Source of the DNA: Streptomyces cyaneofuscatus
Lineage (GTDB): Bacteria > Actinomycetota > Actinomycetes > Streptomycetales > Streptomycetaceae
NCBI RefSeq assembly: GCF_000718135.1
Contig: NZ_JOEM01000041.1
Coordinates: 1-17,848, forward strand
Direction of reading: 5' to 3'
Length of the DNA stretch: 17,848 bases
The notes below the pieces were generated by a model that searched no databases, was not told the DNA's origin, and was given only the letters and a program-made list of their open reading frames with translations. The translations under genes and the position numbers were made by a program. Shown here one piece after another: positions 11,367 to 17,848 of this stretch (position 1 is its first letter; the number at the start of each line of letters is the position of its first letter).

Positions 11367-12071
11367 TCAGCTCACCACTCCGGTCATGACGGCGACGGGT
11401 ACGGAGATGAAGCCCAGCGTCAGCACCGCCGCGAGGACGTTGGCGAGGGTCTTCAGGACGCGGTCGCGGGTCGCGTTGCCGACGCCGAGCGTCTGCGCGG
11501 CGCTCCAGAAGCCGTGCTGGACGTGCAGGCCCATGGCGAGCACGGCGACGATGTAGATGACGTTGCCGTACCAGGTGGAGAAGGTGTCGATGACGTTCTG
11601 GTACGGGTGTCCGGCCTCGAAGCTGGTGTGGACGGTGCCGGTCGTCAGGTCGAGGATGTGCCAGATGATGAAGAGCACGAGGATGATCCCGCCCCAGCGC
11701 ATGGTCCGGGTGGCGTAGCTGGCGCGGGGCCTCTTGTGGACGTATTTCGCCGGGCGCGCTCTGATGTCGCGGCGGCTGAGCTGGTACGCGGAGATGCCGT
11801 GCAGCACGACGGCGGCGACCAGCCCCACGCGGACGATCCACAGCGCCCACTCGTAGTGCAGGATCGGTTCGCCCATGGTGCGCAGCCAGTGGGCGTAGCC
11901 GTCGAACTCACCGGGTCCGAAGAAGATCTTCAGGTTTCCGACCATGTGGGCGACGAGGTACCCGAGCATGATCAGACCGGAGACGGCCATGATGGTTTTC
12001 TTGCCGACGGTCGAGTCCCAGAGCGTACGCGTCATCGACGGCCGTCGGTCCGTCCGCGTTGCCAATGCCAT
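11367..12071 (-). CDS. sdhC: Succinate dehydrogenase cytochrome b subunit (b558 type)
   Basis: A 234-residue membrane anchor with five hydrophobic segments at about 26-46, 74-97, 126-146, 168-187 and 207-229. Histidines within or beside them (His42, His91, His138, His183) are the expected ligands of two hemes. It transfers electrons from SdhB to quinone, probably menaquinone. No separate sdhD exists, as usual for the one-subunit diheme family. The recognisable start motif is [13 protein letters not shown], but the ATG 12 codons earlier (12071) is chosen because a promoter-like pair ends seven bases before it, and neither ATG has a Shine-Dalgarno site. A leaderless mRNA would explain this. The alternative start is 12035. 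First gene of sdhCAB, divergent from lysR. Confidence 0.9.
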   Translation of the reverse strand: MALATRTDRRPSMTRTLWDSTVGKKTIMAVSGLIMLGYLVAHMVGNLKIFFGPGEFDGYAHWLRTMGEPILHYEWALWIVRVGLVAAVVLHGISAYQLSRRDIRARPAKYVHKRPRASYATRTMRWGGIILVLFIIWHILDLTTGTVHTSFEAGHPYQNVIDTFSTWYGNVIYIVAVLAMGLHVQHGFWSAAQTLGVGNATRDRVLKTLANVLAAVLTLGFISVPVAVMTGVVS

Positions 12072-12078
12072 GGACCTG

Positions 12079-12108
12079 ACGGTAGGGGCCCCGGGCCGAT
12101 CAGTCCAA
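12079..12108 (-). promoter_or_regulatory. Predicted sdhCAB promoter, probably leaderless
   Basis: Read on the minus strand: TTGGAC (12108-12103), an 18-base spacer, TACCGT (12084-12079), then seven bases to the sdhC ATG. Transcription would start at or just before the ATG. This is by eye and has no experimental support. Confidence 0.45.
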
Positions 12109-12129
12109 GACATGGAGTGGCTGATCTTC

Positions 12130-12144
12130 ATAGGTGTTGCCTAT
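12130..12144. promoter_or_regulatory. LysR-type operator (T-N11-A palindrome)
   Basis: ATAGGTGTTGCCTAT is a perfect ATAGG-N5-CCTAT inverted repeat and matches the T-N11-A rule of LysR-type regulators (T12131, A12143). It is centred about 65 bases upstream of the predicted sdhC transcription start, the usual recognition-site position. It also overlaps where the lysR -35 would lie (TAGCCT at 12155-12160 could be its -10), so it fits both activation of sdhCAB and autoregulation. Confidence 0.7.
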
Positions 12145-12166
12145 CGAGCGACGGTAGCCTCGGTGT

Positions 12167-13063
12167 ATGCACTTCCAGCAGCTCACCTATTTCGTGGCCG
12201 TCGCCGAGACCCTGCATTTCACCCGGGCCGCCGAGGCCGTGCATGTCTCGCAGCCCTCGCTCTCCCAGCAGATCCGGGCCCTGGAGAGCGAGCTGGGCGC
12301 CGAGCTGTTCAGCCGGGCCAGGGGCAACATCGCCCTGACCGACGCAGGTGAGGCGCTGCTGCCGCTGGCCCGGCGGATCCTCGCGGACGCGGAGACCGCG
12401 CGCCACGAGGTGCAGGAACTGGTGCAGCTGCGGAGCGGCCGGGTGCGGTTGGGCGCGACGCCGAGCCTCTGTACGGGGCTGCTGCCCGATGTGCTGCGCG
12501 CCTTCCACGACCGGCATCCGGGGGTGCGGCTGCTGCTGGAGGAGGGCGGCTCGCACGACCTCGTACGGCAGCTGGCGCGCGGGGCGCTCGACCTGGCGCT
12601 GGTGGTGCTGCCGCTGCCGGCCGCCTCCCCCGCGCTGACCACGGTGGAGCTGCTGCGGGAGGACCTGGTGGTGGTGTCGTCCGCCGCGGAGCCTCCCCCG
12701 GGGCGCGGCGGGCGGGTCCGGATCGCGGATCTCGAAGGGGCGCCCCTGGTGATGTTCCGGCACGGCTACAACTTGCGGGAGCTGACGCTCGCCGCCTGCC
12801 GGGCTGAGGGGTTCGAGCCCTCGTTCACGGTGGAGGGCGGCGAGATGGACGCGGTGCTCGGTTTCGTACGGGCGGGGCTCGGCATCGCGGTGGTGCCGAG
12901 CATGGCCGCCACCCGGGCCGGTCACGACCTGCGGCGGACCCCGCTGGCCGGCCCCGGACTGCGGCGCACGATCGCTCTCGCGCACCGCAGCGACGTGGCC
13001 CCGCCCCGCGCGGCCCGGGAGCTCCAGCGGATGCTGCTGGAGCACGGGCCCGGGGGCGGGTGA
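12167..13063 (+). CDS. LysR-family transcriptional regulator, divergent from sdhCAB
   Basis: A 298-residue LysR-type regulator. The N-terminal winged helix-turn-helix is clear (about 1-60: FQQLTYFVAVAETLHFTRAA, then VSQPSLSQQIRALESELG and LFSRARGNIALTDAGE). It is followed by a linker helix (about 60-88) and a periplasmic-binding-protein-like effector domain from about residue 90 (GRVRLGATPSL ... LLEEGGSHDLVRQLARGALDLALV ... GLGIAVVPSMAA). The inducer is unknown. A T-N11-A palindrome in the 95-base divergent gap makes the sdh operon its likely target and suggests autoregulation. There is no clear ribosome site; TAGCCT six bases before the ATG hints at a leaderless transcript. It converges on rmdA across a short GC-rich hairpin. 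Confidence 0.93.
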   Translation: MHFQQLTYFVAVAETLHFTRAAEAVHVSQPSLSQQIRALESELGAELFSRARGNIALTDAGEALLPLARRILADAETARHEVQELVQLRSGRVRLGATPSLCTGLLPDVLRAFHDRHPGVRLLLEEGGSHDLVRQLARGALDLALVVLPLPAASPALTTVELLREDLVVVSSAAEPPPGRGGRVRIADLEGAPLVMFRHGYNLRELTLAACRAEGFEPSFTVEGGEMDAVLGFVRAGLGIAVVPSMAATRAGHDLRRTPLAGPGLRRTIALAHRSDVAPPRAARELQRMLLEHGPGGG

Positions 13064-13076
13064 GAGGCCCGGGCCC
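13046..13076. terminator. GC-rich hairpin between convergent lysR and rmdA
   Basis: GGGCCCGGG (13046-13054) pairs with CCCGGGCCC (13068-13076) across a 13-base loop that contains the lysR stop codon. The rmdA stop lies seven bases further on. The position fits a bidirectional terminator. Confidence 0.6.
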
Positions 13077-13082
13077 CTCCGC

Positions 13083-15257
13083 TCACACCGCGTCGGCCAG
13101 CAGCAGCGAGTGGATGCGGTCCGGGGCGCCGGGGCGGGCGTAGTACCAGCCCTGGGCGGTGTCGCAGCCCAGCCGGCGCAACTGCTCGGCCTGCGCCCCC
13201 GTCTCCACGCCCTCCACCGTGACGGCCAGCTCCAGGCTGTGGGCCAGCGAGACGATCCCCTCGACGATCTTCAGGTCGACCGGGTCCGCCGGGTGCTGCT
13301 GCATGCCCCGGGTGAAGGAGCGGTCCAGCTTGAGGACGCTCACCGGGAGCCGCCGCAGGTTGGCCAGGTTCGAGTAGCCGGTGCCGAAGTCGTCGAGCGC
13401 GATGTCCACGCCCATCTCGGCGAGTTGCCGCAGCGGCTTGAGGAGGTCGTCGTCGGCGCCGATGAGGGCGGACTCGGTCACCTCCAGGCAGAGAGCGCCG
13501 GGTTCGAGGCCCGAGCGTTCCAGTACGTCGACGGTCTCGGCGACCAGCCGGGGGTGGTGCAGCTGGGTCGGCGAGAGGTTGACGTTGATCCGCAGCGGGC
13601 CTCCGTCGCTGTGCCGCTCCTGCCAGAAGTTGGCCTGCCGGACGGACTCCTCCAGCACCCAGCGCCCCAGCGGCACGATCAGCCCGGTGTGCTCGGCGAG
13701 CGGGATGAACCGGTCGGGGCCGAGCACCCCGTGCTGCGGATGGCACCACCGTACGAGCGCCTCGGCGCCGTGCACGGTGCCGTCGCCGAGGTGGACGAGC
13801 GGCTGGTACTCGATGAAGAACTCGCCCCGGTCCAGCGCGGCGGGCAGCGCGGTGGTCAGCCCGTGGCGGGTGATGGCGCGGGCGTCGGCCTCGGCGTCGG
13901 CGAGTTCGAAGCGGTTGCCGCCCGCCGCCTTGGCCCGGTACATGGTGATGTCCGCGCTGCGCAGCACCTCGGCGGCGCTGCGCTCCCCGGCCGGGCCCTC
14001 GACGACGCCGATGGAGCCGCGGACGCTCAGCTCGCGGCCGTCCAGCCGGATCGGGGTGGCGAGCACGTTGAGGATGCGGCCGGCCAGCTCGTCCACCGCG
14101 TCGGCGGTGCCCGGCCCGGTGGTCAGGGCCACGAACTCGTCGCCGCCGAGCCGGGCGACCATCTCGCCGGGTGCGGTGGCGCAGCTCTGGAGCCGGTCGG
14201 CGACCTCGACCAGGAGCCGGTCGCCGGCCGCGTGGCCGAGACTGTCGTTGATGGCCTTGAACCCGTCGAGGTCCAGGTAGCAGAGGCCGAAGCGGGCCCC
14301 GTCCTTGGCCGCGAGCACCTTCTCCAGACGCTCGAAGAACAGCGTCCGGTTGGGCAGTCCGGTGAGCGCGTCGTGCGTGGCCTCGTAGCGCAGCCGCAGG
14401 TTGAGCAGACGGCGCTCGGTGGTGTCCTCCATCAGCGCCAGCTGGTACTGCGGACGGCCCTCGGGGTCGCGCAGCAGCGACACGGTGAGGTTGGTCCACA
14501 GGACGGTGCCGTCGTTGCGGTAGTACGCCTTCTCGACCCGGTAGTGGTCGCGCTCCCCCCGTACCAGCTCGTTGTAGAACTTCCACACCTGCGGCGAGTC
14601 CTCGGGGTGGACCCACTCGTTCACCTTGTGGCTGCGGACGTGGTGCTCCAGGCCGCCGAACATCCGGGTGAGGGTGTCGTTGATCTCCAGGATGTTGCCG
14701 TCGAGGTCGGCGATGCCGATGCCGACGGCGGCGTCCTTGAAGACCGCGCGGAAGCGGGCCTCGGTGGCGTGGAGGGCCTGCTCGGCGTCCGAGCGGGCGG
14801 TGAGCGCCGAGCGGGCGATGGCCTCCTGCTCGGCGAGGGTCCGCTCGCGCAGGGCCTGGGAGAAGCCGGAGGCGAGGGTGTGCTGGATCCGGGCGCACCG
14901 GGCGCGGGCGTCCTCGGTGGACAGCTCACCCGGACCGTTGCCGCCGCAGTACAGCACGAGGTAGGAGTCGACGACCCCGAGCGTGGAGCTCAGGGCGTCC
15001 GGGTCCGTGCAGTGCGCGTCGACCAGCGCCGCGCCGATCCGGGCGGCGGGCGAGGCGTCGAACGGGTGGGCGTGCAGGGTCAGGCTCAACTCGCGGGCCA
15101 GCGGCAGCAGATGCCGCTCGAACTCCGGGCGGGTCAGGGAGGTGGCCGTCAGCGGGAAGATGGCCCGGCTCCAGATCGTGGCGAATCTCCGGAGCCGGCC
15201 TTCCGGTCCGTCCGGTTCCGCGTCCTGCTCACCGGAGGCCTGGGCGGGAATACTCAC
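13083..15257 (-). CDS. rmdA: PAS-GGDEF-EAL cyclic-di-GMP enzyme, RmdA orthologue
   Basis: 724 residues. An N-terminal helical region (about 20-160) of unknown role leads into a PAS domain (about 165-282: ARFRAVFKDAAVGIGIADLDGN ... EDTTERR). The GGDEF domain (about 285-455) has RLGGDEF with GGDEF at 371-375. The EAL domain (about 465-720) has EAL at 499-501, NVNLSPTQL, LEVTES and DDFGTGYS (622-629). Both catalytic motifs are intact, so synthesis and hydrolysis of c-di-GMP are both possible. The inhibitory RxxD site before GGDEF is not conserved (APGE). In S. coelicolor RmdA is described as a phosphodiesterase controlling colony development. No membrane segment is seen, so it is probably cytoplasmic. 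The GTG start overlaps the upstream methyltransferase stop as GTGA. The rmdA name rests on domain order and recalled gene neighbourhood. Confidence 0.88.
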   Translation of the reverse strand: MSIPAQASGEQDAEPDGPEGRLRRFATIWSRAIFPLTATSLTRPEFERHLLPLARELSLTLHAHPFDASPAARIGAALVDAHCTDPDALSSTLGVVDSYLVLYCGGNGPGELSTEDARARCARIQHTLASGFSQALRERTLAEQEAIARSALTARSDAEQALHATEARFRAVFKDAAVGIGIADLDGNILEINDTLTRMFGGLEHHVRSHKVNEWVHPEDSPQVWKFYNELVRGERDHYRVEKAYYRNDGTVLWTNLTVSLLRDPEGRPQYQLALMEDTTERRLLNLRLRYEATHDALTGLPNRTLFFERLEKVLAAKDGARFGLCYLDLDGFKAINDSLGHAAGDRLLVEVADRLQSCATAPGEMVARLGGDEFVALTTGPGTADAVDELAGRILNVLATPIRLDGRELSVRGSIGVVEGPAGERSAAEVLRSADITMYRAKAAGGNRFELADAEADARAITRHGLTTALPAALDRGEFFIEYQPLVHLGDGTVHGAEALVRWCHPQHGVLGPDRFIPLAEHTGLIVPLGRWVLEESVRQANFWQERHSDGGPLRINVNLSPTQLHHPRLVAETVDVLERSGLEPGALCLEVTESALIGADDDLLKPLRQLAEMGVDIALDDFGTGYSNLANLRRLPVSVLKLDRSFTRGMQQHPADPVDLKIVEGIVSLAHSLELAVTVEGVETGAQAEQLRRLGCDTAQGWYYARPGAPDRIHSLLLADAV

Positions 15258-16072
15258 GCCTTACGCCCGACCCCGCCGAAGCCCGAGAAGGCGTACGGGT
15301 CTTCCTGCTCCGGCGACTGCGGGGTGTCCGGCCGCCACTCGGGCATCGACACGAGGCCGGGCTCCACCATCTCGTACCCCTCGAAGAACGCGCCGATCTC
15401 CTCGCGCGTCCGCATGATGAGCGGGTTGCGGATGTTCCGGTAGACGCCGACCGTGCCGTCCGCCTCCTCCTTGGAGAGCGGGATGCCCTCGTACGAGGCG
15501 TGGGTCAGGATGACGAGGCTGCCGGGGGCCAGTGCCTCGCGCAGTTCGGCGACCGCCGCGCGCGGATCGTCGGCGTCCTCGATGAAGTGGAGCACCGCGA
15601 CGAGCAGCAGGGCCACCGGGCGGTCCAGGTCGAGGAGTCCGGTGATCGCCGGGTTCTCCAGGATCTCCTTGGGGCGGCGCAGGTCGGCGGCGGCGATGAC
15701 GGCCAGGTCGTTGCCCTCCAGCACCGCCTGGCTGTGTGCGACGGCGACCGGGTCGTGGTCGACGTACGCCACCTTGGCCCGCGGGTCGGCGGCCTGGGCC
15801 ACCTCGTGGACGTTGCCGAAGGTCGGGATGCCGGAGCCGATGTCGAGGAACTGATCGATCCCCTCGCCGACCGCGTACCGCACGGCCCGGCGCATAAAGG
15901 CCCGATTCGCCTGCATGATCTTGGGAAGGCCCGGGAGGAACTCCATGGCCTTCCGCGCGGCTTCCCGGTCCACCTCGAAATTGTGCGATCCGCCCAGATA
16001 GAAGTCGTACATGCGGGACACGCTCGGCACCGAGATATCTATGCCTTGCGGTGCCCAGGCGGGACGCTCCAT
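15254..16072 (-). CDS. SAM-dependent methyltransferase-like protein (DUF574/Methyltransf_19 family)
   Basis: 272 residues. The signatures PSVSRMYDFYLGGSHNFEVDRE (17-38, read here as PSVSRMYDFYLGG then SHNFEVDRE), LDIGSGIPTFGNVHEVAQ (76-93) and VAYVDHDPVAVAHS (101-114) mark the actinobacterial DUF574 family. It has a Rossmann SAM-binding loop (DIGSG) and an acidic residue after beta-2 (VDHD). These proteins are numerous in Streptomyces and their substrates are mostly unknown. The ATG at 16072 has GGAG eight bases upstream and starts where family similarity starts (MERPAWAPQGIDIS). The GTG at 16096 in the same frame lacks such a site. Its stop overlaps the rmdA GTG (GTGA), so the two are coupled, hinting at a shared role in c-di-GMP or developmental signalling. 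Confidence 0.88.
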   Translation of the reverse strand: MERPAWAPQGIDISVPSVSRMYDFYLGGSHNFEVDREAARKAMEFLPGLPKIMQANRAFMRRAVRYAVGEGIDQFLDIGSGIPTFGNVHEVAQAADPRAKVAYVDHDPVAVAHSQAVLEGNDLAVIAAADLRRPKEILENPAITGLLDLDRPVALLLVAVLHFIEDADDPRAAVAELREALAPGSLVILTHASYEGIPLSKEEADGTVGVYRNIRNPLIMRTREEIGAFFEGYEMVEPGLVSMPEWRPDTPQSPEQEDPYAFSGFGGVGRKA

Positions 16073-16106
16073 CGATGTCTCCAACAAGTTCGCCACGGCG
16101 ATCCGG

Positions 16107-16130
16107 CCATGTTCATGGTCAGTGTTGACC
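16107..16130. repeat. Two adjoining palindromes upstream of the methyltransferase-rmdA operon
   Basis: CCATG-TT-CATGG (16107-16118) shares two bases with GGTCA-GTGT-TGACC (16117-16130). Both are perfect and lie 35-58 bases before the methyltransferase ATG, where an operator could sit. No regulator is assigned. Confidence 0.5.
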
Positions 16131-16214
16131 AGAGGCTACTGATCGACCGCCAAGAGAGCGAGTGGAAACGGAAATTAGGGATCCGTTATTGGTCACACTC
16201 CGGTGGCAACAACG

Positions 16215-16257
16215 GCCGGTCCCGTCGCTGCGCGTACACATGCAGCGACGGACCGGC
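16215..16257 (-). terminator. Strong hairpin downstream of the lipoprotein gene
   Basis: The arms 16215-16231 and 16242-16257 pair over 16 bp with one bulged C and a 10-base loop. The hairpin lies 54 bases past the lipoprotein stop and separates it from the methyltransferase-rmdA operon on the same strand. No T-run follows. Confidence 0.75.
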
Positions 16258-16310
16258 ACTTCACTCACCGATTCCCGGTGGTTCGGGGCCACTTGGGAGC
16301 TACTGGGCGG

Positions 16311-17285
16311 TTACTTCGTGGTCTTGACGAGCTTGGAGTCGGGCGAGACCGCGAACCACGTACCGCCGACTCCCTGGCCGTTGACGTCACCCGGCTTCTC
16401 GTCCCCGGCGAACGTATAGATCGGCCAGCAGTCGATGGTCTGCTGCTTGATCCCGTCGGGGCGGTCGAAAGTGACGAATCCCTTCTTCGTCACGCCTTCC
16501 ACCGAGTTTTTGGACACGGGGGCGACTACCGGCCACTTCTTGAGGCAGTCGCCGGTGCAGGCCGTCTTCATCGGCCAGGCGGAGTCCTGCGTGAACCGGT
16601 AAACCGTCATACCGCGCTTGTCCACCACGATGTCACCGAGTTCCGGGTCCTTGCGGACGGAAAGCCCCGCCGCGTCGGCCGGTTCGGCGCCGGCCGGATC
16701 GGTGACGGCCGCACCGTCGGCGTTGGCCGCCGCCTTCTTCCCGTCGGGGGCGGAGGCGAACCAGGTGCCCCCGACGCCCTGGCCGTTGGCCTGTCCCGGC
16801 GCGGTGTCCTTCGCGTACCGGTACATCGGCCAGCCGTCGACCGTGAGCTGCTTGGAGCCGTCGGTCCGGACGACCTCGCCGAGCAGCGAGGCATCGGTTC
16901 CGGCGGCGGCCTTGACGTCGCCCGCGGGCACCACGGGCCACGCCGTCGCGCAGTCTCCGTCACAGTTCGACTTCGGCGGCTTCGCGGTGTCCTTGTCGAA
17001 CCGGTAGAGCGTGAACCCCTCGCTGTCGGTGAGCACCTTCCCGAGCTTCTTGCTGTCCTGGACGGCGAGTTGACCCGCCGCCTTCGGGGCCGCGACGTCA
17101 GCGCCGGAGCCGTAACCACCGCCGGAGGAGCCGTAGCCGCTCTCGGCCGGCTGCTGCGCCGGGGCCGCGTTGCCCACCGACTGACCATTGGGCGATGCCG
17201 TGCCCTGCTCCTGACCGCACGCCGTCGTCAGCGTCAAAAGGGCCACGGCGGTGACCGCGAGCGAGGCGTTGCGCCAGGTGTTCAT
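16311..17285 (-). CDS. Lipoprotein with duplicated secreted repeats (PF03640-like)
   Basis: A 324-residue predicted lipoprotein. The N-terminal signal (NTWRNASLAVTAVALLTLTT) ends in TTAC with Cys23 as the probable lipidated residue; Thr at -3 is less usual than Leu. A low-complexity Ala/Gly/Ser/Gln linker (about 24-72) is followed by two homologous blocks of about 100 residues. Each block has one repeat with C-x-G-x-C-x-x-x-WP (108-117 and 243-252) and a second ending NGQGVGGTWFA (167-177 and 302-312). These match the secreted repeat of unknown function found in actinobacterial lipoproteins; redox or heme-related roles have been guessed but are not shown by the sequence. The second half-repeat reads VDGWPMY in block one and IDCWPIY in block two. 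GGGAG five bases before the ATG fixes the start. It is divergent from the proline-rich gene. Confidence 0.88.
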   Translation of the reverse strand: MNTWRNASLAVTAVALLTLTTACGQEQGTASPNGQSVGNAAPAQQPAESGYGSSGGGYGSGADVAAPKAAGQLAVQDSKKLGKVLTDSEGFTLYRFDKDTAKPPKSNCDGDCATAWPVVPAGDVKAAAGTDASLLGEVVRTDGSKQLTVDGWPMYRYAKDTAPGQANGQGVGGTWFASAPDGKKAAANADGAAVTDPAGAEPADAAGLSVRKDPELGDIVVDKRGMTVYRFTQDSAWPMKTACTGDCLKKWPVVAPVSKNSVEGVTKKGFVTFDRPDGIKQQTIDCWPIYTFAGDEKPGDVNGQGVGGTWFAVSPDSKLVKTTK

Positions 17286-17536
17286 GTCGACTCCCGTAGT
17301 ACGTCGTCGTATTCGCTGCGATGGCGACGCGAGGCCGCGCCGTCCATGGCCCTAGGTACGGGGCGTCACGGGGGTGGTGTTCAACGCGGGCCGAGAAGAA
17401 TTCAGCGGCGCGCTCATCGGGGCTTCGGGCGGGGGAGCCTGCCGGACCGTCAACCGGGCGCAAACATGAACGGCTTCTTGTCCCACCATCAGGCGAATCC
17501 CCGCGAAGTCCGGTGTGTCGCCGGACGACGTGGATC
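17286..17536. other. Divergent gap between lipoprotein and proline-rich genes
   Basis: These 251 bases should hold two divergent promoters. I cannot name a convincing -35/-10 pair on either strand. On the minus strand TTGAAC occurs with a TACCTA 20 bases on, a poor spacing. A small hairpin, GTCCGG-N7-CCGGAC (17508-17526), sits just before the plus-strand ATG. Confidence 0.4.
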
Positions 17537-17848
17537 ATGCTGCCGGTCGTGTACGGATCCCGCATCGGGCGGCTCTCGACAGCCGCCGCACTCGTCTGGC
17601 TGATAGCCGTACCGCAGCCCGCGACCGCCGACGCCTGCGCGGTGGCCGTCATCGGGCAGGACGACGGCACCACCGCGGTCGCCGTGGCGGGCAGCGGAAA
17701 CTGCGGGGTGGTCACCCCACCGGAACCGCCGCCTCCCCCGCCTCCTCCGCCGCCACCTCCTCCGCCACCATCTCCACCGCCGCCGCCACCTCCGCCCCCG
17801 GAGCCACCACCGCCTCCACCTCCTCCCCCGCCGCCCCCGGCACCGGAA
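17537..17848 (+). CDS. Secreted polyproline-rich protein, 3' end missing
   Basis: The first 104 codons are present and open to the right edge. Residues 1-29 form a signal peptide: Arg residues near the start, a hydrophobic core (TAAALVWLIAVP) and a likely cleavage after ATA, before DAC. A short mature segment holds two cysteines (DACAVAVIGQ ... GSGNCG). Then comes a tract of 44 residues of which 39 are proline, with runs of 15, 9 and 12 prolines broken by Ser, Glu and Ala-Pro-Glu. It is probably a cell-wall or surface-exposed protein with a rigid polyproline spacer; whatever the spacer carries lies outside the window. There is no strong ribosome site. The alternative start is GTG at 17513, which only lengthens the signal peptide. 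I recall a similarly placed proline-rich secreted protein in S. coelicolor. Confidence 0.75.
   Translation, partial: MLPVVYGSRIGRLSTAAALVWLIAVPQPATADACAVAVIGQDDGTTAVAVAGSGNCGVVTPPEPPPPPPPPPPPPPPPSPPPPPPPPPEPPPPPPPPPPPPAPE

Noticed and set aside
17466..17603. Small plus-strand frame with a Cys-rich middle, ahead of the proline-rich gene
   Set aside because: No ribosome site and no family similarity, and it overlaps the signal peptide of the proline-rich gene in another frame. A leader peptide is possible but unsupported.
17098..17715. 205-codon minus-strand frame over the gap and the proline-rich gene start
   Set aside because: It overlaps the lipoprotein signal peptide in another frame and is antisense to a clear signal peptide; no motif.

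Overview
The window is high-GC actinobacterial DNA that looks like Streptomyces. Reading frames have strongly GC-biased third positions, there are GTG starts, and long open frames run antisense to nearly every gene. The order on the right (sdhBAC, a divergent LysR regulator, a SAM methyltransferase joined to the c-di-GMP enzyme rmdA, a repeat lipoprotein, a proline-rich secreted protein) matches, as far as I recall, the SCO0922-SCO0931 region of S. coelicolor. That synteny is from memory and was not checked.

Left third (1-5907), all on the minus strand and running off the left edge: a small specialised-metabolite operon. It starts with a one-module NRPS (C-A-PCP, GTG start at 5907). After 172 bases comes a 2,4-diaminobutyrate (DABA) aminotransferase, then 35 bases on an ornithine-carbamoyltransferase-like protein with an altered amino-acid pocket, then 6 bases on the first 55 codons of a protein tentatively like a lanthipeptide dehydratase (LanB). 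My inference is that aspartate semialdehyde is aminated to DABA, that DABA or a related amine may be carbamoylated to a ureido amino acid, and that the NRPS loads or joins it. The LanB-like protein would act later. This is the most likely undescribed system here.

Middle (5908-8672): a 301-base gene-free gap, then a divergent UvrA paralogue that lacks the UvrB-binding insert, the architecture of UvrA2 and of DrrC-type self-resistance proteins. It ends in a perfect 17-bp inverted repeat that separates it from the convergent sdh operon.

Right half (8673-17848): mostly conserved chromosomal genes. A three-gene succinate dehydrogenase operon (sdhC-sdhA-sdhB, minus strand) faces away from a lysR gene. 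The 95-base gap between them holds a T-N11-A palindrome about 65 bases upstream of a predicted leaderless sdhC start. lysR converges on rmdA across a GC-rich hairpin. A methyltransferase gene overlaps rmdA by GTGA. Upstream of it lie a strong hairpin terminator, a lipoprotein with two copies of a paired secreted repeat, and a divergent, truncated, secreted protein with an almost pure polyproline tract that runs off the right edge.
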